A DNA stretch of 64,000 nucleotides from TH-plancto1 sp043777375 (lineage in GTDB: Bacteria; Planctomycetota; Planctomycetia; Planctomycetales; Planctomycetaceae): the NCBI GenBank assembly GCA_043777375.1, contig JAYWHX010000002.1, forward strand, positions 15,695 through 79,694. The letters run 5' to 3'. The notes beneath the pieces are model-generated. The model was not told where the DNA came from and searched no databases. It worked only from the letters and a program-made list of their open reading frames with translations. Made by a program: the position numbers and the translations under genes. Within the stretch, counting starts at the first letter, position 1. Every line of letters begins with the position of its first letter. Of this stretch, positions 1 through 10,800 are shown one piece after another.

Positions 1-1570
1 AAATATCGGGACGATATTGCAAGGCTTGCTGCAGCGAACCGGAGAGCGAAAGAGACACATGATCGGCGCGCGGAGCCTCGATCGGCACAAGCTCGATGGT
101 CGACAAATCGAGGTACAGCGGATCATTGACCAACAGACGCAATCGCGATTCTGCATTGCGGATCGCAGACTGGGCTCTGACGATTTCCGACCGGCGACTG
201 GCAACAGCGGCCTTGGCTCGATTGACTTGCCGTTGCAGTGCATCAATCTCCTGCCGCCCACCGAGCGTTTCCAGGATATGCTCCGCGCTGTCATATACCT
301 TGCGACGTTGCAGGTAGATCGCTCGTGAGCGATAGAGATCCCAGTACGACTCAGTAACCTTCAACAAGTGATCTTGAATCTCTTCCTGTACACTGTCGAA
401 GGAGCGATTCAGCTCAATCTGAGCCAGCACAATGCGTGCCTGGTTATAGGCCACCCCAGAGCCATTCAGCAAAGGCTGAGTGTAATTCATCTGCAGACGG
501 GTTGTGCCTTGCGGAGCCGGGACGAAGAACTTGGAGTTGTTATCCTGCCATCCCACTTTTTGCGAGACTTCGAATTCTCCCCCGTACTGATTCCGACGAC
601 GCACACCGACTGTACTCGTGGCAATTTGATCGACAAATCGACTGGCGTTATTCCCGGTGGTCAGCGTGTTCCCCACGGGGTCGTTGAGATCGCTCCATTT
701 TGAGTCGACGAAAGCTGTCCAGTCAAAGGCGGCGTTCTCCGCACACAGAATGCTGTTATTAATATCCGGTTGAGTGCGAATACCGAGCACTTGTGGAGAG
801 TATTGCAGGGCTCCCGTCACGAGTGTATCGACATCGACTGGCACAGCAGACTGGCTGCGACGAATCGTATTGGGGAGTTCGCTGACCCACCACGGAACAT
901 AGCTCGCCGGAAGTTCGGTCAAGTCACCTGCCCGGACATCCATCTCCTCTTCGACCGGGGCACGTGCCGCGCGATCTTCGAATGAGGCAGTCCATGGAAG
1001 TGAGTCGGGGTCCTGGTTCGAGGGGAGGTAGGGAGGCGCGAACTCGGATGCTCCTGCCAGATCGCTAGGAGTGTCTCGCATCAGGACAGGGACGCGTGAT
1101 GGCTCGACCGCCATGGGAACCGGCTCTTCCAGAACCTCCTCAGGCCCTGACAAGCGATCCACGTTCTTACTGGGAGGGGGAGGGTCATCCGCCTCCACAT
1201 CCACGGGCACAGCCTCGACCGGCAGCTCGATCCGCTGGGTTTCGGACTCAGACGCTTGCACAGGCAGAATTTCAGACGATTTCCTGACTCGGGGGAGCGC
1301 ACGCTTCGGAGCGGCACCAGTTCCCGGGAATCCGAGACCGAGAGGGCGATTGGCTGTCACAGTCCCGCGCTGACGAGCAGCAGGGGCCGGAGCCTCGACT
1401 TCGGTCGAATCGTCAAACTCCGGTGCCAGGAGCTGAATCACCGGCAAATCCGGCGCAAGAGGCGGCTCGCCCATCACATGGGCTGCCAGCCAAGCAGACG
1501 ATGTGAGAGCAGCGGCAGCTGCAATCCATGCGTGGTGACGATCCATGCTCCAGTTGCCTTCCTTGGCCAT
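1..1570 (-). CDS. TolC-family outer-membrane efflux/secretion protein (partial, C-terminus outside window)
   Basis: This open frame runs off the left edge. It starts at ATG 1570, preceded by a good ribosome site (GGGAGGAG about 3 nt upstream). About 523 codons are visible. The N-terminus has an Ala-rich hydrophobic stretch (residues ~12-35) that can act as signal peptide or anchor, then a Pro/Glu-rich linker to ~residue 190. The rest looks like an OEP domain: an Asn/Gln-rich beta region reading NYTQPLLNGSG, followed by long helices with coiled-coil character (SYWDLYRSRAIYLQRRKVY, then ALQRQVNRAKAAVASRRSE). TolC proteins are trimeric outer-membrane channels for type I secretion or efflux. The gene diverges from the giant surface protein at 1870, so it may serve its export; that is inference, because no inner-membrane partner is visible. 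The long linker before the OEP domain is unusual compared with proteobacterial TolC. Confidence 0.82.
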   Translation of the reverse strand, partial: MAKEGNWSMDRHHAWIAAAAALTSSAWLAAHVMGEPPLAPDLPVIQLLAPEFDDSTEVEAPAPAARQRGTVTANRPLGLGFPGTGAAPKRALPRVRKSSEILPVQASESETQRIELPVEAVPVDVEADDPPPPSKNVDRLSGPEEVLEEPVPMAVEPSRVPVLMRDTPSDLAGASEFAPPYLPSNQDPDSLPWTASFEDRAARAPVEEEMDVRAGDLTELPASYVPWWVSELPNTIRRSQSAVPVDVDTLVTGALQYSPQVLGIRTQPDINNSILCAENAAFDWTAFVDSKWSDLNDPVGNTLTTGNNASRFVDQIATSTVGVRRRNQYGGEFEVSQKVGWQDNNSKFFVPAPQGTTRLQMNYTQPLLNGSGVAYNQARIVLAQIELNRSFDSVQEEIQDHLLKVTESYWDLYRSRAIYLQRRKVYDSAEHILETLGGRQEIDALQRQVNRAKAAVASRRSEIVRAQSAIRNAESRLRLLVNDPLYLDLSTIELVPIEAPRADHVSLSLSGSLQQALQYRPDI

Positions 1571-1869
1571 AGCTCCTCCCGGGAATGGGGAGAGCACGAT
1601 GCATTCCTGCCTCAATTGGATCGACGGGGCGACCCGCAAACCCCAGTCCGCAGGGAGTCAAATCGATTGAGAATAAATCACACACATTCGCCTGTGTCAG
1701 GACTTGCAGAGTCGGCGCGTTAGTCAGGACCGGAACCTTGAGTCTGGCCCTCATTGTCCGCATAACCACACTGCTGTTACATCCGTTACCAGCCGCACTG
1801 CCTCCCTCATTTGCCTCAACGACCTGAAGTGCAAACTAGGCTCTATTCAGAATCGCCTTCCACTGGTCG
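1571..1869. other. Divergent intergenic region between TolC-like gene and giant surface protein
   Basis: About 300 bases separate two divergent start codons, so promoters for both genes should lie here. Apart from the ribosome site of the minus-strand gene next to 1570, I see only a small hairpin-like ACACA/TGTGT pair around 1680-1700. I could not pick a convincing -35/-10 pair. Confidence 0.4.
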
Positions 1870-4800
1870 ATGGACCTTCGCATGCTGACTGCATTACTCC
1901 GCTGGATGAGCCAATCGCGACGCGAGAGGCACTCTCTGACCGCCAAGACCACACGACTCCGACAGTCGAGAGGGGATGTGATCGGTCGCGCTTGCGATTT
2001 AATGCCTCTGGCTTTGCAACAGCTGTGGAACGAGCCGCCACATTCACGCACGCTCGATCTGGAGGCATTTGAGAATCGCCTGCTGTTCAACGCAGCTCCA
2101 ATCCCGGCTCCGGCTCCAATCCCCACTGAAGTGGTGGTCGTGGCACTGTTAGACCCCGCAGTAATCAACAGCGAGTCCACCCCACCGCCCGTCAGTGATT
2201 CCACGACAACTTCAGACACCTCCTCAACCTTGGGGATACTATCTCAAGCCCCGGGCACCAGTGCCGCGACTTTGATCGTGATCGACCCCAGCGTGCCTGA
2301 TTACGAAACGCTCCTCGAACAGCTGACCAACCGCCACACTGGCCCCTCTGAGATCCTGATCCTGGATTCGCAGCGCGATGGCCTGAAGCAAATCGCGGAA
2401 CGACTCGAACTGCTCGGTGAAACTCGGGCGATCCATATCCTCTCCCATGGTGACGAGGCCGGGCTGCACCTGGGCAGTAACTGGCTGAGCACTGACACGA
2501 TTTCATTTCGATCCAACACACTGGCCCAGTGGCAGTCCCATTTGACCGCTGATGCGGATGTGCTGTTCTACGGGTGTGATCTGGCGGCGAACTCCACCGG
2601 ACAGCAATTCCTACGCACATTTGCGGATCTCACGGGAGCCGATGTCGCCGCTAGTACCGACGCGACCGGGGCTGCCATCCTCGGCGGTGATTGGAATCTG
2701 GAATTCCAGTACGGTGCCATCGAGACCTCCTCATTGGGAGTGCAGCTCAGCTTGTTCGAATGGAACGGTTTGTTAACGACGAACACCTATCAGCAGGGTG
2801 TCTCCAGCTATACGGGAACGCAGGACACTTCGATTACTGCCGTCACCCCGGGAAGCTCGGATGGCTCGGCCACGACCGTCAGAATCGGCGGAGTTTCGTC
2901 GAGTACAGGACTGATTCGATTCGACAACCTCTTCGGGAGTGGACCAGGCCAGATCCCGCTGGGGTCTACGATTCATTCAGCGATCCTCCGCGTCAACGTC
3001 ACCAGCGGCACCGGGACAGAATCGACGATCAGCTTGCACCGCGTCTTATCCAACTGGACCGAGGCGTCCACCTGGAATACCGCCGGAAACGGCTTATCGC
3101 GTGACAATGAAGAAGTCTCCACTGTTGCCGACGCGCTGGTGACGGGAACAACCGTCACGGGAACGAGGACGATTCTGGGACTGGAGGACTCACTCCAAGC
3201 CTGGGCCGACGGTGAGACCAACAATGGCTGGGCTCTGTTCGGAGATAATGCAGCCGCTTGGGCATTTACGTCTTCGGAGGGGGCGACTGTTGCACTGCGC
3301 CCGATGTTGATTGTCGACTTCACGGCCCCAGTTCCCCCACCGCAAGGACAATTGCTGGCCACGGGTGAAACACGGATCAACGTCACCACGACAAACGCTC
3401 AGTCGACAGCCACCAACGGCCGGAATAGCCACGATGCTGTCGGAGTGGATGCGAATGGGAATTATGTGGTCGTCTGGACCAGCGATCCAGGGGACGGTAG
3501 CGGGGCAGGAGTCTACGGCCAGCGATTTAATTCGCGTGGACTGGCTCAAGGGGGGCAGTTTCGGATCAATCAGACCACGACCGACAATCAGCAGTGGGCC
3601 TCGGTCGCCATGAAGTCTGACGGCGGATTCATTGTGACCTGGACCAGCCAGAATCAGGATGGCGATGGACAGGGCGTTTACGCCCGGATCTACACAGCTG
3701 TGGGAGTTGGCGGGGCCGAGTTCTTGGTAAATACCACCACGACCGGCGCACAGCAGGCGTCGGCTATTGGAGTGGCAGCAGATGGCACATTCGTGATCGC
3801 TTGGGAAGGGAACGGAACAGGCGACACGGCAGGGATATTCGCTCAGCGTTTTGATGCAGGAGGCGGTAAGGACAACGGTGAAATCCGAGTCAATACAACG
3901 ACAACCAACACACAGCACGACCCGGCAATCGCCGTGGGGCAGGATGGCCAATTCATGGTCGTCTGGGATGATTCGATTGGCACATCGGGGCGACGTTTTC
4001 ACGCGAACGGGACAGCCCGTGACGCCTCACAGATCACATTGCATGGCAATGCAACCTCGGGAAATGCCGATGTCGCGACCAATGGGACCGGCGACTACCA
4101 CATCGTCTGGCGGACGACCGGCGGGGGCGATGGCAGCGGGCGGGCCATCTGGCGAATGAGCCTGGGGGCAACTGACACAGCGGCGACAGCCTTGTTCCAA
4201 GTCCCAGCGAACTCGATCAACGATCAGACCGAGCCAGCCATCACGAGTAACGGCGATGGCGATTTTATCGTCACCTGGCAAGGAGCTGGCCCCGGCGATA
4301 CCGACGGAGTATTCGCTCGAAAATTCCGGAACGATGGGACAGCTGTTGGGACGGAGTTTCAGCTGAACGAGACCGCCTCCGGCTCACAGATCGCCGTCTC
4401 AGCGGCCATCGTCGATTTGGACAACTTTGTGACCGTCTGGTCAGGCAATGGCCCGGCTGATGCGACCGGTGTTTTCTCTCGCGTGTACGGAACGATGGGG
4501 AATCGGTCGGCGTTGTTGTTCACCACACCAAGCGACGTGACGGGGAGTGGGAACCCGAACCTCGCTGCCTGGACGACCGGAGACGTGGTCTCGTTTCAAC
4601 AGCCAAATCTGATACTGGGGGATAACACAACGGCCACACTCGGCATCGCGGGTCGGCTCAATGCCTCAAACGATGGGGGGGTGAAAATCGAGGGCCTCGA
4701 CTTCATCCAGGCGGATGTCCTCGTGGGGAGTGGAGCCAACTCCATCCAGCTCTACGCCGGGGATGTGCTGTTCTCGGTGAACGGGACGGAGTCATTCGGT

Positions 4801-7800
4801 CCGCTGACGATTCAGAGCGACGATATCGCGGTCTTCCGGCCCGCAGCTCCCTGGAACTACTCGGCAGGTTCAATCTTTGTGCTGTTTGATGGCATGCAGT
4901 CAGTGGCGGGAGGAGCGATTCAGCAGCGGGCCGATTTCGATCTGGTCGACCGAGATACGCAAGTCGGGGAAGTCCTGTTAAGGGCCGGTGAGCTCGTCAT
5001 CGGCGATTCCGGGGGAGACGGTAATACGATTCATGTCTTCCAAGCGACAGGAGCCGGGAACGGGACAACGAGCGGGACAGCTTACACCCTGCTGGAAGCC
5101 ACTGAGATAAATCTCGGACACAAAGTTCAGGGCGTGCATCTCGTCGAACGGGATGTCCGCATCGGCGCCACGACTCTGCGTTCCGGCGAGCTGCTGCTGA
5201 GTGTCGATCAGGACACAACGATCGGCGGAAACTCATTGGCAGTGACGCAGAACGATGTGGTGCGCTTGCTGGTTGAGCAAACGAGCGTGGGTGGGCCAGC
5301 CATCACCACGGCCAGCATTGCCATCGACGGTTCGGACCTGGCACTCGACACCAGCGCGGAGTCCTTGAAGAGCCTGGGGTTTACTTCGGTCGGCACGCTT
5401 CCGACAGTCAACGACGAGACTTATCACCTGACTGAGGATGAGTCGTTGAATTCCGCCAATCTCTGGTACGACACCAACTGGTCGTCGCGGATGTCTTTGA
5501 CGTTCGACAACACCAGTCGAGCCGAGAATCTCGACGACTTCCCGATTCTGGTCACGCTCGACACCAATCGGTTCGATTATTCGCTCGCGAAAGCCAACGG
5601 AGAGGATCTGCGGTTCGTCGACGCGAACGGTCAACTCCTGTCTCACGAGATCGAGACCTGGAACCCGTCAGGACGATCCGCCATCTGGGTCAAGGTGCCG
5701 CGCATCGACGCCAGTTCTAGCACGGACTCGATCCATCTTTACTACGGGAACGCAGCTGCGGCAGATGTTCAGAACACAACGGCTGTCTGGTCGAATGGGT
5801 ATGTCGGCGTGTGGCATCTGAACGGCAATCCGTCGGGGACGCAAACGATCGCGGACTCGTCATCCAGCAATGTCGATGGAACGTCGGTCGCGATGGATTC
5901 CACGAACCAGGTGAACGGTCCCATCGGCGGTGCTCTCAAATTCAACGGAACGAACGAAGCAATTCGGATCGCGACCACATCGACCGATCCGACAGCGGTG
6001 AGTGGATCACTAGTCACGATCGAGGCTTGGGCGAACTCCACTGGCGACTCCGGCACCTGGGAGCGAATTGTCAATCGAAGGACCGTGATCGGGACAACCG
6101 TTTATGAAACATACGGTCTAACCACATCATCCGTTGATAGAACACAAGTTGAGAACAGTACTGGAACTCCGAACCTCATTGGAACAGTGGGATCGTTACC
6201 AGAGGATCGCTGGAAATATCTCACCGGAGTCCATTCGGGCCTCTCGTCACAGCTTTACATTGATGGGGTGTTGAACGCCTCTGGCTTGAGCCTGGCTTCG
6301 GGCAGTGGTGAGGACGACATCACGATTGGTGCAGCGGAAGCCGGCCTTGATGCAACACTTTCTCAATTCTGGACGGGTGGCATCGACGAAGTGCGACTCT
6401 CCAATGTCGCTCGCTCCGCAGCCTGGACCGCAGCTCAGTATGCCTCAATGACCGATACACTGATCACCTACGGTGAACACCAGACAGTCGCTGGGCTGCT
6501 CGACAATGACCAGTCGGCGACCACGGGTGGACTCGTTGTCTCAAGTGTGGATCTCTCCAATCTCACGGGAGGAGCCACAGCCATCGTTCAAGATGATGGC
6601 CAATTGAGGTTCGCTCCCGGGACTGGATTCCAGAATCTGACTGATGGACAAAGCGTCTCGCAACAGATTACGTACACGGCGATGGACTCCAACGGGAATA
6701 CCAATACAGCCACGGCCACGTTCGTGATTCATGGAGTGAATGATGCCCCGGTCCTCAATGGAGGAGCTGGGCCACTGACGTTAGCGAGTGTGATAGAGAA
6801 TACGGCTTCGCCGGCGGGAGATACGGTAGCCGCCATATTGGCTTCGGCCACGGGGACTCTCATCACGGATGTGGACTCGGGAGCGCTCTCCGGGATTGCG
6901 GTGACTGGCGTTGATCACTCCAACGGAGAGTGGCAATTCTCGATTGACGGCACGACTTGGAGCAATCTCCCTGATGGGAGCGATTTGAGTGCGACACTAC
7001 TCGATGATAACGCTCGCATTCGATTCATTCCCGACGTGGGCTTCACGGGAGTTGCCGGGACGGTCACGCTGCGGGCCTGGGACCAGACGTCTGGGACGAA
7101 CGGTCAGATCGGTGTCGACGTGTCGACCAATGGATTTGCGACAGCCTTTAGCCAACAGCTGACGACGGCCACGATCACCGTTACGAATGTCAACACCTCA
7201 CCGACAATCATGGTGAACACGGGTATGTCTGTGGCAGAGGGCGCGATCGGAGTACTGTCGAGCACCAAGCTTTCGGCCAGCGACCCCGTCAACACGGCAG
7301 CCCAGTTGGTCTATACAGTCACGATCTCTCCTGCGAATGGCCGCTTGGAGAGAGTGGCGACACCCGGAGTCGCGATCACCACGTTCACGCAAGCCGATCT
7401 CAACATCAATGCGATCCGCTATGTCCACAATGGCGGTGAGACCACCTCGGATAGCTTCAGCTTCTCGCTGAGCGACGGGGCCGTCACGGTCACCGGTTCG
7501 TTCGCCATCTCGGTGACGTTAGTCAACGATACTCCTGTCGTGACTGTGAACACGGGTCTCACGGTGGCTGAAGGCGGAAACGGAGTGCTCACAAGTACGA
7601 GACTCTCCGCCAGCGATTCTGACAATACCGCTACGCAGTTGGTGTACACAGTCACGACATCTCCCGCGAATGGCCGCTTAGAGCGCGTGGCGACACCCGG
7701 AGTCGCCATCGCCACTTTCTCGCAATCCGATCTCAACAGCAATGCTGTCCGCTATGTCCACAATGGCGGTGAGACCACCTCGGATAGCTTCGGATTTTCG

Positions 7801-10800
7801 CTGAGCGACGGGGCCGCCACGGTCACCGGTTCGTTCGCCATCACTGTCACTCCAGTGAATGATGCACCGTTGGTTGCTGTGAACGCAGGCCTGACTGTGG
7901 CCGAAGGCTCCAATGGAGTACTGACCAGCACGAAGCTCTCGGCCAGCGACTCCGACAATACCGCCGCACAACTCACGTACTCGGTCACAACATCCCCCGC
8001 GAATGGCCGACTGGAACGTGTCGCAACACCCGGCGCCGCGATCACTACATTCACCCAGGCCGAGATCATTAGTAATGCCATCCGTTATGTTCATAACGGC
8101 AGCGAAACGACATCGGACAGCTTCAGTTTCTCGCTAAGCGATGGGACCGCGACGGTCAGCGGTTCCTTCGCCATCACCGTCTCTCCTGTCAACGACGCTC
8201 CGGTCATCACCGTGAACACAGGCATGACTATCGTCGAAGGTGGGAATGGACTGCTGGCGAATACCAAACTTTCGGCCAGCGATTCCGACAATTCTCCCGC
8301 TCAGCTGATTTACACGGTGAGTACGATTCCTGTGAACGGTCGTGTCGAGCGAATCGCGACACCGGGGATCACAATTACCTCGTTCACGCAAGCGGAGATC
8401 AACAGCAATGCGATCCGTTACGTCCACAACGGCGGCGAAACGACATCGGACAGCTTCAGCTTCTCCTTGAGTGATGGGACGGCCACGGTCACCGGCTCGG
8501 TCGCGATCACGGTGCCCCCGATCAACGATCCCCCGATTATCAGCATCAACACTGGATTGACTGTCGCTGAGGGCTCGACTGGCGTACTCAGCAGTACCAA
8601 GCTCGCTGCCAGCGACTCGGACAACACTCCGGCACAGCGAGTGTTTACAGTCACAGCCAATCCATCACACGGGCGGATCGAGAGGTCCAGCAATCCGGGA
8701 GTGGCGATCACTTCATTCACTCAAGCGAACATCAACGCAGGGATCATCCGTTACGTCCATGACGGGGGCGAATCCACCTCAGACTCGTTCGCGTTCTCAC
8801 TCTCCGACGGGACAGCCAGCGTCACAGGATCGTTCGCATTGACAATCACAGCTGTGAACGACACACCGGTCATTGCGACCAACTTGGGTGAGACGCTCTC
8901 GGAGGGCGGGAGCCTGATCATCGGCACCAATCGCTTGGCGGCCAATGATGTCGACAACAGCATGTCCGAGTTGGTCTTTACGGTTTCGACCCCTCCCGCC
9001 AATGGTCGCCTAGAGCGAGTCGCTGCTCCGGGAACAGCGATCGCGACGTTCACTCAGGCTGATCTCAACAGCAATGTCATTCGTTACGTCCATAATGGCA
9101 GCGAGACGACCTCGGACTCATTCTCTTTCTCGCTGTCCGATGGAACAGCATCTGTGACCGGAACGTTCCTGCTGACGATCACACCGGTCAATGACGCTCC
9201 GATCATTGCCGTCAATACCGGGCTGTTGGTCGTCGAAGCCGGAAGCGGAGGACTCGCCAATACGAATCTATTGGCCAGCGATCAGGACAATACCTCATCA
9301 CAGCTTGTGTACACCCTCACAACTTCTCCGTCGCATGGTCATCTGGAACGTGTTTCCTCGCCGGGCACAGCGATCACGACATTGACACAGGCGGAGATCA
9401 ACAGCGGTGCCATTCGGTATGTGCATGACGGAAGCCAGACGACATCGGACACATTGAGTTTTTCGCTCAGCGACGGGACTGCCACGATCAGCAGCTCGCT
9501 GTCGATCACGATCACTCCCGTGAACAACTCTCCATCACTGATCATGAATCAGATGACGATCACCGAGGGCCAGTCTCTGTCCCTCTCGCCTGCTTCGCTC
9601 CTGGCAACTGATGCAGACACGTCGCCGAACCTGCTCACATTTAGCGTAACAGCTGTGACCAACGGTCGATTCGAGTTCGTCACTGCTCCTGGTACTACGA
9701 TTACGACGTTTACTCAGGACGACATCAATAACTCACGAGTGCGATTCATCCACAACGGGGGAGAAGCTGCGCCGACAGTCACGACATCGGTCAGTGATGG
9801 CACGGTGACTCTCAGCCCAAGTGCAATGCTGATCAGCTTCAGTCATGTGAATGACCCACCGACCGTGTCATCGAATACCGGGCTGACACTCAGTGAGGGT
9901 GCTACAGCCACTCTCAGCAACCTCATGCTGGCGACCAGCGATCCGGACAACACTACAGCCCAGCGTGTTTTCACAGTGACGACCAGTCCATCACACGGGC
10001 GTCTGGAGATTTCGACGATTCCCGGAGTCGCGATCACTTCGTTCACGCAAGCCCAGATCAACAGTGGCTCCATTCGGTACGTCCACAATGGAGGAGAGAC
10101 ATCAGCAGACGGGTTTGGTTTTTCACTCAGTGACGGAACCGCCAGCACAACTGGCTCCTTTGCGATGACCGTCACTCCGATCAATGACGCACCGGCCATT
10201 GTGGCAACACCGGGATTGACGACCCTCGAAGGAGGGTCGGTCACGATCACTGCGTCATTCCTCAATGCGACTGACCCCGACAGCGGTCCAGCGAGTCTGA
10301 CCTATTCAGTCTCAGGCGGATTCGGGTTTGGCCATCTCGCACTGGCCTCGACACCAGCATCGGCGATTACCTCTTTTACGCAATCCCAGGTGAATGCCAA
10401 CCAGATTGTTTATGTGCATGACGGGACGGAGAGCACGCTAGACTCTTTCAGTTTCACGGTTTCTGATGGCTCTTTGGTCACAACGGGCTCACTGTCGATC
10501 GCGATTACCCCCACCAACGACTTACCGGTCTTTATCTCGAATCGCATGACCATCGCCGAAGGACAGACGCTGTCTCTGTCGACTTCCAACCTTTTGACGA
10601 ACGATAGTGACACTCCGGCGACTGCGCTAATCTACACAGTCAACTCGGTGACAGGCGGACGGTTTGAGTTGGCGTCCGCTCCCGGCACGGCCATTACGAA
10701 TTTCACACAAAATGACATCAACACAGCCCGCATCCGCTTCGTTCACAATGGGCTGGGAGCCGCTCCGACCGCGACTCTGACGATTACCGATGGAGTCGCG

